A DNA stretch of 64,000 bases, taken from positions 496,001-560,000 of the forward strand of contig NZ_RBLJ01000004.1 of the NCBI RefSeq assembly GCF_003634575.1, written 5' to 3'. The translations under genes were made by a program, and so were the position numbers. Shown one piece after another: positions 45,830-53,963 of this stretch. The notes beneath the pieces were generated by a model. That model worked only from the letters and a program-made list of their open reading frames with translations, made no database searches and was not told the origin of the DNA. This DNA comes from Photorhabdus asymbiotica. Its GTDB lineage: Bacteria > Pseudomonadota > Gammaproteobacteria > Enterobacterales > Enterobacteriaceae. Each line of letters starts with the position of its first letter. Positions within the stretch are counted from its first letter, which is position 1.

Positions 45830-45957
45830 GTCCATCTTTTCCTCTAAAGGGTACTCCCGCCGACATAAGGCGGGAGGGGAATGTGGACGGGCTCGGAAAG
45901 CCCGAAGAATCATCAGCCACGCTGATGCTGAATATATTGTTTAACCCCTTCCAACGG
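45830..45957 (-). repeat. 127-bp three-hairpin repeat, copy 2
   Basis: Reverse complement of 20457-20583 with only scattered changes; the three hairpins are kept. It lies ~100 bp upstream of the tnpB relic and points away from it. Confidence 0.72.
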
Positions 45958-46054
45958 CGCATCACCGCATGAACCCGCAAAATTTGTATTTTTGCATTGA
46001 AATTAACCAGATATGCCGTAGGATAGCGAACAAAATGACGACATATTGAATGCC

Positions 46055-46215
46055 ATGCTCATCCTGAAAGCCTATAAATTCAGACTCGAACCCACAGTAG
46101 CACAGTCGCAGCGTCTGCGGCACCCGTAACATTTTAGCGGCAGGGCATGCCGTGCTTGCCTGTGGAGGGAGGGTACAGTCAGGCCGCCCGTTGAAGCAGG
46201 AACCGGACACTGAGC
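46055..46215 (+). pseudogene. IS605-family tnpB (OrfB) relic, internally deleted
   Basis: 24 codons read MLILKAYKFRLEPTVAQSQR, the usual start of IS605 OrfB/TnpB proteins, and end in a stop. From 46131 in the next frame comes ILAAGHAVLACGGRVQSGRP then LKQEP, the usual end of these proteins after the zinc ribbon. The ~300 codons between, with the RuvC-like nuclease, are missing. TnpB proteins are RNA-guided nucleases; this one is dead. Confidence 0.85.
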
Positions 46216-46285
46216 CAATCAGTAGTCACCCACTAACTGGCTGGCATGGCATACTTATACCCTTTATAAAAAATTGTTGTCATCA

Positions 46286-47191
46286 ATGAAAATTATGAAA
46301 TCGCTTCGTACATTTGAATGGCGCGCTCTCCCGTTTCTGATGAAAGGCTTGATTAGGAGTGGTTTTCTCGCCTTGTTGCGCAGACAACGGGAAGATTGTT
46401 GGCTGGAGCGATGGCTGCCACTTATCCAAGCCCGAACTAAGGATTCAGAAGTGCTAGAAATTGGTTGTGGAGACGGGCGCGATACTGCCATTATTCATCG
46501 TGCTGGGTTAAAAGTGAAGGCGATAGACATATCTTCTGCAATGGTTAAGCGCGCGCGTGTTCGTACTCCTTCGGCTATATTTTTTGTCCAGGATTTACGA
46601 GATCCTTTCCCTATAGATAAGACCAGTGTGGTGATTTCCAGCTTGTCGCTGCACTATTTTTCCTGGGATGAGACTTTGGGTATTATTCGGCGAATAAGAG
46701 CGGTTTTACAGCCTGGTGGCGTCTTATTATGTCGATTGAATTCTACAAAGGACGTTAACTTCGGTGCGAGAGGACACGCTAAAATTGATAATGACTTTTA
46801 CCTGGTCCATGGAACACCAATTGCTCCACTGCAAGAAGCCATATCGGCTGGGCGTGATCTTGTATTCGACTATACACCTCAACTCTATCTTAATTTGCGA
46901 AGACAATTCCGACAGCACGTGGTTGGTATATTTATTGTGCCTCCGACCTTATCAGAACTGATAAATCGTCTTTCGAAGAGGGGGACAGAACAGGGGCAAG
47001 AGCTTCATATCAAACAAAGGATGGCCCTACAAGATCTAGCCTATGCAGATGAGCACGATTATCACGTTGTTAATGATGACTTCGAAAAAACACTTCAAAC
47101 TCTCAAATGCATACATACATCTGAACGTTGTCGAATGAGTCGTATCATCGGGTTGCAAGAGCGTTGTCAAATGTGTCGCCGCTCTCAATGA
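46286..47191 (+). CDS. Chimera: SAM methyltransferase joined to the C-terminal half of a guanylate-kinase-like protein
   Basis: Residues ~1-165 form a class I methyltransferase: motif I VLEIGCGDGRD, AIDISSAMVKRAR, SSLSLHYFSWDE and LQPGGVLLCRLNSTKDVNFG. Residues ~170-300 resemble guanylate kinase from its middle to its end: GTPIAPLQEAISAGRDLVFD, VGIFIVPPTLSELINRLSKR and HDYHVVNDDFEKTLQTLK. The kinase P-loop and GMP-binding part are absent. Near 47160 a frameshift seems to cut the natural end: a shifted frame reads ALNDVLDPLNERLAKMVDDE and its stop overlaps the next start as ATGA. So two genes were probably fused by deletion and then shifted. The methyltransferase half may still fold. The start has a poor ribosome site. 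Confidence 0.7.
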   Translation: MKIMKSLRTFEWRALPFLMKGLIRSGFLALLRRQREDCWLERWLPLIQARTKDSEVLEIGCGDGRDTAIIHRAGLKVKAIDISSAMVKRARVRTPSAIFFVQDLRDPFPIDKTSVVISSLSLHYFSWDETLGIIRRIRAVLQPGGVLLCRLNSTKDVNFGARGHAKIDNDFYLVHGTPIAPLQEAISAGRDLVFDYTPQLYLNLRRQFRQHVVGIFIVPPTLSELINRLSKRGTEQGQELHIKQRMALQDLAYADEHDYHVVNDDFEKTLQTLKCIHTSERCRMSRIIGLQERCQMCRRSQ

Positions 47192-47239
47192 TGTTCTCGA
47201 TCCACTAAATGAGCGTTTAGCAAAGATGGTAGATGACGA

Positions 47240-48223
47240 ATGAACGTGATTACATATGCAGATGTGCTTGAACATCTCACTATGCAGTCAGAGAAAATCA
47301 GAGCATATAAAAACGATTTTGTACCTGAAGAGGCTTGGCGAGTGATCCTTTCTCTGTACGGAAAGGATGTGGGAAGTTTCGTTTTTGGTCACTCATTCAT
47401 ATTGTTGAAGCCAGAGACAATTGCCAGAAGACTGTCGTGTCAGGTCATTTCCTATTTAGCCCAACGGAGCTTTGCACCAGTGGCTATCGCTTGTGTGGAA
47501 CTGTCGCGCAATGCGGCTCACCATATTTGGCGATTTCAGTGGAATGCGGCCACTACAGACAGAATCGAGCTGACAAACTTGGTTAACTCTCAAAGTCCAT
47601 CAATATTGATCATGTTACGTGATTGTGCCCCAACTTCGGTGCCGACGGCGGTGAAACTTTGGCGTCTAAAGGGCTCTGCTCATGCAGCACGGCGAACAGC
47701 AGATCAACTGCATAGTGTACTTGGAATGCATAATCGAATGCTTGGCTTCGTTCATACTCCGGACGAACCTGCCGATTTGGTGAGAGAGCTCTCCATCTTT
47801 TTTGATGCAACTGAACTTAGCATGTTACTGCACACTTGTCGGTCAACAGAGCAATCAATAGATGATCTAGTTATCCAGTGCTCGCGAGCGGTAGCTGAAT
47901 TGGAGTCACAATATTCTGCTCATACAGTTAATCCTAATGAAGTGATTCAACGACTCCGTTTTTCAGCGGCCAGTTGTGCGCAGTCTCCTGTCTGGCGAGA
48001 TTACTCACGAGGACAACCGATGACTCTGGCAAAGATTTTAGCGCATTTTCGAGAGTACGGGCTTGAGAGAGATTCATGGGATGTGCTGACTATTGCAGCA
48101 GAATTAATTGAACATGACATAAAAGGTGTGCACGCTCTGCTTGATGCTCAGGCCATCGATGAAGTATTCGCTCAGTGGGCTGCACAAAACTCTCAAGACT
48201 ATAAATTTGGTAAGGATTTATAA
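47240..48223 (+). CDS. Nucleoside-diphosphate-kinase-like protein with an extra C-terminal domain
   Basis: 327 residues. Residues ~45-190 follow the NDP kinase fold: FGHSFILLKPETIARRLSCQ at the start (the usual ALIKPDA), FAPVAIACVELS, and a C-terminal stretch LGMHNRMLGFVHTPDEPADL like the RN.xHGSD of active NDP kinases, so the phospho-histidine seems kept. Residues ~195-327 have no family I recognise. Ordinary NDP kinases are ~140 residues, so this is a divergent, pathway-specific type. The start ATG overlaps the shifted stop of the guanylate-kinase-like gene. It runs directly into the nucleotidyltransferase gene (no gap). Confidence 0.65.
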   Translation: MNVITYADVLEHLTMQSEKIRAYKNDFVPEEAWRVILSLYGKDVGSFVFGHSFILLKPETIARRLSCQVISYLAQRSFAPVAIACVELSRNAAHHIWRFQWNAATTDRIELTNLVNSQSPSILIMLRDCAPTSVPTAVKLWRLKGSAHAARRTADQLHSVLGMHNRMLGFVHTPDEPADLVRELSIFFDATELSMLLHTCRSTEQSIDDLVIQCSRAVAELESQYSAHTVNPNEVIQRLRFSAASCAQSPVWRDYSRGQPMTLAKILAHFREYGLERDSWDVLTIAAELIEHDIKGVHALLDAQAIDEVFAQWAAQNSQDYKFGKDL

Positions 48224-49255
48224 ATGAAAAATTGTGTGGTGGAAAACGAGTATGTAGAAATGTTGAATGGTGGGTTGGTTCTCACCCTCAAATTTATTTT
48301 TGATAATGCCTATCTAAAAGATTCTGATGCGGCTTTTTTAGGGGGATCATTAATTGAAGGTATTGGTAACCGTTACTCTGATATAGATGTTCATGTGGTG
48401 ACAGAGAAACTTTTGCTTGAGAAGGACATTGAGCCAAAAAGACACTACCGAGTATTAAGTTCGAACCGCTCTATCCTTACAGGAAAAAATCCTGAAGATG
48501 AGGTGTTCCTAATTCACACGGTTATACCTGGAAGTCATGTGAAAGTGGATATTGGATATAGAACCATACAAGAGATTGAACGATTGGCATCTGTGGTGCA
48601 GGAGACTTTTGACTACGCGGTACGGTCACTCGTGCTTCTGACTAAGTACATGGATAATCGTAACATGGCTTTTATTCATAGATTATTTAATTCCATTGAG
48701 CTATGTGGTGTCGATAGACTTGATGGATTGCGTCAGCAAATTGGCAAACATCGTTTTGAATATCTGATGTATAGATGGAAGGCTTCTGATTTTTCCGTAC
48801 TTCTTGATTTATTGGGCGCTTGGGAGAGCAAGGATTGGATTCGCTGCGCAGATATGGCGAGAGAGAATATGGTGACTCAATTTCAAGCATATACGCATCT
48901 GTGTGGTAACACCCACTACAGCTGAAAATGGATTATTACTTATGCTAAGCGATATATTGAATATTCGCCGTTGTTTCAACGATTTCTCACGTTAATCATG
49001 GCTAGTTGTGGCACGACGCCTGAATCCCAAAAGGCATATATATTAGCGACCATTGATTTTGTTGATAGCATATTTGAAGCCAGCCATGAAATTCTTCGAA
49101 TGGAGCTTTCTTTCCCCTCTGGGAATGCAGCGTGTGCTTCAATCGATGAGTATTTCCGATCAGAGGCTGATGCATATTCAGAAATGGAGATCGAATATAG
49201 GAAGAAAGCCTATGGCATTATTGGTAAACCTACGAGGGCCTGGTTTAATGATTAA
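48224..49255 (+). pseudogene. Nucleotidyltransferase-like gene interrupted by one in-frame TGA
   Basis: 233 residues run from 48224 to TGA at 48923-48925, and the same frame continues without another stop to 49255 (another 109 codons), so one stop codon splits a gene of ~343 codons. The N-terminal part has the pol-beta-type nucleotidyltransferase signature FLGGSLIEGIGNRYSDIDVH (G-S-x-D-x-D, residues ~40-60) and a third acidic strand HVKVDIGYRT. The part after the stop is helical (PESQKAYILATIDFVDSIFE). Either the gene is dead, makes a short 233-residue enzyme, or is read through. Its end overlaps the next gene start (ATGATTAA). Confidence 0.7.
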
Positions 49256-49980
49256 ACGGCCTATAGTTGGAGTGTCTTGCTGTTTAAGGTCCATTGCTTT
49301 TGGCGATTATCCCCCTACGCCACACCATACCGTGTTTCACAAGTATGTGGATTTTGTTGTAAGGCAGCTAAAAGCCGTTCCCATATTACTTCCAGCTACA
49401 CCAGAAATTGCCAATAGTCCTGATGGATATAACTCGCTTATTTCGCGATTAGATGGAGTTTTGCTGACTGGCTCACCCAGTAATGTTGGTGTGCGATGGC
49501 AGAAGGGAAAATTTACACGTATTTTACCCGTAGGGCTTGCAGACCATGAAAGAGATTAATGTTGCATTTGGAGGAGAGCTTCATAATAAGATTTATTCGT
49601 TGGAAGGGTTCCTTGATCATCGTTCTGACAAGTCATTGCCTTACGAGAAGAGATACGAGTCCCGGCACGCAGTAGAAATCTTGGAAGGAACATTATTGGA
49701 ATATCTTTTATGTGATCAGGGCGTCGATAATCGTGTTTTTGATGTTAATTCCCTGCATAGCCAAGGCATTGCACTGGCTGGGCAGAATATAGCAATAGAA
49801 GCTGTCGCAGAAGATGAGGTGATTGAGGCGATCTCACTCAGTTCAGCAAGTGCTTTCACCATGGGGGTTCAGTGGCATATTGAATGGGCGGATAACGATC
49901 AACCCTTAGATCTTTGTATCAGTAATGCATTTAGAACGGCATGCGAAGAAAGACTTCATACAAACGACGGGAAAAAGTGA
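49248..49980 (+). pseudogene. PuuD-like class I glutamine amidotransferase (peptidase C26), broken
   Basis: The first frame (49248-49559) starts MIKRPIVGVSCCLRSIAFGD and reaches LDGVLLTGSPSNVGV, as in gamma-glutamyl-GABA hydrolase PuuD. A second frame (from 49549 to 49980) resumes at EINVAFGGELHNKIYS and ends with the GVQWHIEW catalytic His-x-Glu. The nucleophile region, GICRGxQE in the family, is gone and the frame shifts there. Without the cysteine it cannot hydrolyse gamma-glutamyl amides. In antibiotic pathways such enzymes remove a protecting gamma-glutamyl group. Confidence 0.82.
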
Positions 49981-49988
49981 AGGCAGCT

Positions 49989-50717
49989 ATGATTACGGAA
50001 CCTAAACTCAGTGGAAAGGTGGCTATTGTGACGGGAGCATCCAGCGGTATTGGGATGGCTTTAGCACGCAGGCTGGCAGCTGATGGAATGAACTTGGTAT
50101 TACATGGTCGGCGAGAAGCGCGACTGCGTGCTTTAGAGCGGGAGTTAGGGAGCTTATGCTGGTTTGCGGGTGATTTAACTGATGCGCAGACTCCAGGCAC
50201 TTTAATCGATGCTGCCATGGAGAAATTTGGTAGATTCGACTTTGCGATCAATAACGCAGGAATTAATCACACTGGAACCATTAATGAGATCGATATTGAC
50301 AAAATGTGTTCTATGGTAAGAGTCAATGTGGAAGCAGCATTTCGGTTTACTTATACGGTCCTGAAGCATTTTTTACGCGAAGGGAAAGGGCATCTCATCC
50401 ATACGACGAGTGTTATGGGTTATAAAGTACGTGAGAGTGCTGGTGGATATGCGGGTACTAAGCATGCTGTCGAAGCTTTATGCGAAGCATTACGTCTTGA
50501 ACTTGCAAGAAGTGCAGTTAAGGTTTCATGTATTGCTCCAGGTCTGGTCCAGATTGAATTGCATCGTGATCTTATAGTACATCCCTCAGTATCAAGAGAT
50601 ATCGCTCGACCATTAAGTGCTAATGATGTGGCTCAGACAATTATCTGGGTCATGACACAACCAGAACATATCAATATTCCCCAGATAGTGGTATTGCCGC
50701 AAGATCATCCAATATAG
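49989..50717 (+). CDS. Short-chain dehydrogenase/reductase
   Basis: A 242-residue classical SDR. NAD(P) motif TGASSGIG (residues ~16-23), NNAG-type AINNAGINHTG, the catalytic Ser in HTTSVMG and YxxxK as YAGTKHAVEA are all present, so it should be active. The Arg-rich HGRREARLRAL after strand 2 favours NADP(H). Start ATG 49989 follows GAAGGCAG; an in-frame ATG 48 bases upstream lies inside the previous gene. It is one of the two intact genes of this set; the substrate is unknown. Confidence 0.88.
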   Translation: MITEPKLSGKVAIVTGASSGIGMALARRLAADGMNLVLHGRREARLRALERELGSLCWFAGDLTDAQTPGTLIDAAMEKFGRFDFAINNAGINHTGTINEIDIDKMCSMVRVNVEAAFRFTYTVLKHFLREGKGHLIHTTSVMGYKVRESAGGYAGTKHAVEALCEALRLELARSAVKVSCIAPGLVQIELHRDLIVHPSVSRDIARPLSANDVAQTIIWVMTQPEHINIPQIVVLPQDHPI

Positions 50718-50759
50718 CGATATAGTTAATTAAGTGCCTTTTAGCAAGGAATAAAAGAT

Positions 50760-51602
50760 ATGGACCCTATCTCACTTGGCCTAGTCATGGTCTCTGCGAT
50801 CATGCATGCTGGTTGGAATCTTTTTGTCAAGAAAGATGAAGATAAATTCTTGTCTCTTACCGTTATGGCCGCTACTTCAGGTGTGCTTTGTGCGTTATTA
50901 CTTTTGTTCATGCCTGGTATAGATGTGAGTGCTTGGAAGATCCTTATTATTTCTGCCCCTCTTCATGCTGGATATCGAGTTTGTTTGAGCCTTGGCTACA
51001 AATATGGAGACATGAGTCAAGTTTACCCCATCGCACGTGGGGCAACGCCTTTACTTGTGGCGTTAATCTCCGTTGTTTTGCTCGGTGTTCATCTGGAATT
51101 CACTCAGATTGCGGGAATTGTTGCGATTGCTTTAGGGATCATGTGGCTGACTTTCCACGGTGGTTTCCCGAATAATCATGAGGGACGAGCAATTAGCTTT
51201 GCGCTCGGTACCGCCACCTTTATCGCTGTGTTTACATTGCTCGATAGTCGGGGAGCACGTCTCAGCGGTAATCCGTTTTCATATGTGCTTTGGCTGTTTG
51301 TACTGGAAGGAATTTTGATGTTTGTGCTTGCTGCGTCTGTCAACAGACGTCGATTGTTAGATTATGTCAGCCGTAATGGACGCACTTGTATGGTCAATGG
51401 CCTAGTCATGTCGGTTGCACACGGCTTGATTATCCTAGCCCTTTCAAGAAGTCCTGCTGCGTTGGTTTCGGCCCTGAGAGAAACTAGTGTGATTTTTGGC
51501 GTTATTTTCAGTGCGGGGATTCTTAAAGAGAAAATAGGTCCAGTAAGACTAGTTTGTACTTTGATAGTCGTGATTGGCATTTTTCTAACCGTTTTCAAAT
51601 GA
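50760..51602 (+). CDS. EamA/DMT-superfamily exporter
   Basis: A 280-residue membrane protein with about ten hydrophobic segments in two EamA halves (for example ISLGLVMVSAIMHAGWNLFV and SYVLWLFVLEGILMFVLAAS). Typical DMT wording is GDMSQVYPIARGATPLLVAL and, at the end, LRETSVIFGVIFSAGILKEK. Such carriers export amino acids or metabolites. Its place at the end of the gene set suggests it exported the product. GGAATAAAAGAT precedes the ATG. Confidence 0.88.
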   Translation: MDPISLGLVMVSAIMHAGWNLFVKKDEDKFLSLTVMAATSGVLCALLLLFMPGIDVSAWKILIISAPLHAGYRVCLSLGYKYGDMSQVYPIARGATPLLVALISVVLLGVHLEFTQIAGIVAIALGIMWLTFHGGFPNNHEGRAISFALGTATFIAVFTLLDSRGARLSGNPFSYVLWLFVLEGILMFVLAASVNRRRLLDYVSRNGRTCMVNGLVMSVAHGLIILALSRSPAALVSALRETSVIFGVIFSAGILKEKIGPVRLVCTLIVVIGIFLTVFK

Positions 51603-51609
51603 AATAGTA

Positions 51610-51736
51610 TATACCCAATAGATTTCGAGTTGCAGCGCGGCGGCAAGTGAATGAATCCCCAGGAGAATAGATAATTATGTGACTGGGGTGAATGAACGCA
51701 GCCAACAAAGCAGCAACTTGAAGGATGAAGGGTATA
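51610..51736 (+). repeat. ERIC element, 127 bp
   Basis: TATACCC...GGGTATA ends; marks the right edge of the 46.3-51.6 kb gene set. Confidence 0.93.
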
Positions 51737-51789
51737 GTGAATTTGGTTACTGAGTTTTTATTATAAGGGGGGCCCGTTAATCAGAATAT

Positions 51790-52032
51790 TTATTCAGGCA
51801 GGGAATTCAGGGTAATATCCAACTCATTTCTATCAGAGATAATGACCTGAATTTGTAGATTATTGTCTGAATGGTTGTTTGTAATGATAGTTACATCTTC
51901 ATTTTTTGCATATTTTTTTGCCACTTGTAATAGCTCTCTTACCAGCTGTTCGATTTGATTATTCATAATTATTTCTTGTCCTTTCTCTAAAACATAATCT
52001 AGGTGTTGATTCAATAATACCCAATTAGTCAT
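51790..52032 (-). CDS. Small protein of unknown function
   Basis: An 80-residue frame; if the internal Met23 (base 51966) is the true start, the product is 58 residues beginning MNNQIEQLVRELLQVAKKYA. AGGAC lies upstream of that Met at a slightly long spacing; the first ATG has none. The sequence has an amphipathic helix and two strands (DVTIITNN, LQIQVIISDRNELDITL) and no signal or membrane part. I do not recognise it. Adjacent genes are an EamA exporter and EndA-like nuclease, neither obviously linked. Confidence 0.5.
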   Translation of the reverse strand: MTNWVLLNQHLDYVLEKGQEIIMNNQIEQLVRELLQVAKKYAKNEDVTIITNNHSDNNLQIQVIISDRNELDITLNSLPE

Positions 52033-52256
52033 GCTTTAATGATGTAATAACCGCTATTTTCTGTGCGCTTTAGCATCAATTATGCGTTGTCAGACTAGAT
52101 TTTCATGATATTTCAATTAGTTTGTTAAATAGCCGTTCGCTTTAAAAGAGGGGTTAAGAAGAAATGCAGAGAAACAATGTTTGTCTTATAGGTCGATTAT
52201 AAGGCAACATAAAAGGGAAAGATCAAAATGATATTTTGAATAAATAAGGTGTACCA

Positions 52257-53258
52257 TTGAAACAGAAAGTTAATTTTGGGGTAATTTATATCGGGTGTTT
52301 CAGCTTAATTACTCCCTTATCTTCTTTTGCCGCTCCCACGAGCTTTGAGCAAGCTAAAACTGAACTACGTCACCGCGTATATCACGATCAATTTAAGTCA
52401 GGGGAAGGGACACTTTATTGTGGCTGTCATTGGCAATGGACAGGTAAGAGCGGCGGGCGTGCAATTCTTCCTTCGTGTGGTTATCAAGTCAGGTCACAAC
52501 AGAACCGTGCTGAACGGATTGAATGGGAACATATTGTTCCTGCTTGGGTGTTTGGTCATCAGCGGCAATGTTGGCAAAACGGAGGGAGAAAGAATTGTGT
52601 TTCTTCAGATCCTGTTTTCAGGGCGATGGAATCTGATATGCATAATTTGGCGCCATCGGTTGGAGAGGTTAATAGTGATCGCAGTAATTTCAGTTATGGG
52701 ATGTTACCGAAGGATATGCCAAATTCTTATGGCGCGTGTACCAGTAACGTCGATTTTAAATCTCGAACATTTGAACCGCGAGATGCAGTAAAAGGCCAGA
52801 TAGCTCGAATTAATTTTTATATGCACGATCGCTATAATCTTTCCATGTCGCGCCAACAACAGCAATTATTCATGGCTTGGGATCGCCAATATCCACCGAG
52901 TAAATGGGAACGGGAGAGAGATAATCGAATTGCTGGTATTATGGGACATCATAATCCTTTTGTGACTGGTGAGCAGAAGTGGGAGTTGTGGCATAAGAAT
53001 TCGGCTGCGGGTATTCCACAAGCAGGGCAAAGAAAGGGGTTGGGAAACAGTAACCAAATAGATAGTAGGAAAAAACTGACGCCATCAGATACACTACGTA
53101 CAGGATTAATTAAAGGCAATAATAATAGCAAAATTTATCATTTTTCCCATTGTTCGGGGTATAAGATGATTATGGAGAAGAATGCTATCTATTTTAAAAC
53201 AGAAACTGAGGCAAAAAATGCTGGTTTTCGACGCGCTCAAAATTGTAAGGGTACTTAA
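52257..53258 (+). CDS. Secreted/periplasmic endonuclease I (EndA/NucM family) with a C-terminal Ada-like zinc-binding domain
   Basis: 333 residues from a TTG start with AAGGTG ahead. A signal peptide is clear ([15 protein letters not shown]). Residues ~30-240 match E. coli End[18 protein letters not shown], the beta-beta-alpha-metal site [41 protein letters not shown] and [14 protein letters not shown]. coli EndA stops near 235; here a linker and then [12 protein letters not shown]...[21 protein letters not shown] follow (in two parts), which looks like the Cys-containing Ada-type metal-binding or Excalibur-like module. So this is a fused nuclease, possibly cell-wall or metal anchored. It degrades extracellular or periplasmic DNA. 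Confidence 0.85.
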   Translation: MKQKVNFGVIYIGCFSLITPLSSFAAPTSFEQAKTELRHRVYHDQFKSGEGTLYCGCHWQWTGKSGGRAILPSCGYQVRSQQNRAERIEWEHIVPAWVFGHQRQCWQNGGRKNCVSSDPVFRAMESDMHNLAPSVGEVNSDRSNFSYGMLPKDMPNSYGACTSNVDFKSRTFEPRDAVKGQIARINFYMHDRYNLSMSRQQQQLFMAWDRQYPPSKWERERDNRIAGIMGHHNPFVTGEQKWELWHKNSAAGIPQAGQRKGLGNSNQIDSRKKLTPSDTLRTGLIKGNNNSKIYHFSHCSGYKMIMEKNAIYFKTETEAKNAGFRRAQNCKGT

Positions 53259-53577
53259 TAGAACAGATAATTAACTATCATTTTGCTCTGTTATAATCAG
53301 TAATATGTTATTGTTACCATCTGGTGGAGAAGGGGCTGACAGATAGATTCCTTTTTACCAGGTGGTAATAGGATGCATCAATATCGTAGAAACTAAACCA
53401 GTTACTGTATAAAAGCCGCTATATTAATAAGTGATTAGCTTATATTAATTAATATTCATCACTGTAAATATCAAATTACGCTATTTCATTAGTTAAATTT
53501 CAAGGAAAAATAAACAGATAATACAGTCGATTATTCTTTAATAAAAACTCTCTGGCTTTCTTGTCATAAATTAAAGG

Positions 53578-53595
53578 TTGTCATTATACTGTCAT
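53578..53595 (+). promoter_or_regulatory. Pho box (PhoB-binding site) upstream of phoH
   Basis: TTGTCAT-TATA-CTGTCAT: two direct 7-bp repeats with a 4-bp AT spacer, as in the E. coli Pho box. A further TTGTCAT lies at 53561. It is ~370 bp before the phoH start, of which 127 bp are an ERIC insertion. Confidence 0.7.
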
Positions 53596-53777
53596 AATGA
53601 TTCGTTAGTTTTCACTAAACAGAAATAATCGCGAATAATGTTGATGATAGAGATGTTAACTGGATTTTCAATGGGAGGGATTCGAACTAGCAATAATATC
53701 AGAGCTGGCAGGGTGTGTGGTGGTTTTATTACCGTTTAAATGAACTGAAAGGAAGCGATTATCTTTTTGAAATGATG

Positions 53778-53904
53778 TATACCCAATAGATTTCAAGTTG
53801 CAGCGCGGCGGCAAGTGAACGAATCCCCAAGAGCATAGATAACTATGTGACTGGGGTGAGAGAAAGCAGCCAACAAAGAGGCAACTTGAAAGATAACAGG
53901 TATA
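53778..53904 (+). repeat. ERIC element, 127 bp, in the phoH leader
   Basis: TATACCC...AGGTATA ends with the GTGACTGGGGTGAG core; lies between Pho box and gene. Confidence 0.92.
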
Positions 53905-53963
53905 GTTATTGTATCGGTGATATTCCACCACATGGGTGAAAACAACGATAAGGTGCTACTGCT

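Larger units (their letters stand above)
45663..46285. other. IS200/IS605-type debris
   Basis: No intact gene. It holds the three-hairpin repeat (45830-45957) and the tnpB relic (46055-46215), and separates core aqpZ from the unrecognised gene set that starts at 46286. Confidence 0.6.
53259..53963. other. Intergenic region before phoH with Pho box and ERIC
   Basis: No gene. It holds the Pho box at 53578-53595 and the ERIC at 53778-53904. Confidence 0.6.

Noticed and set aside
45681-45944. 87-codon plus-strand frame and the opposing minus-strand frame
   Set aside because: Both run through the three-hairpin repeat and IS debris.
53668-53700. GGGAGGGATTCGAAC looks like the T arm of a minus-strand tRNA
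   Set aside because: No acceptor, D or anticodon arm can be formed around it.
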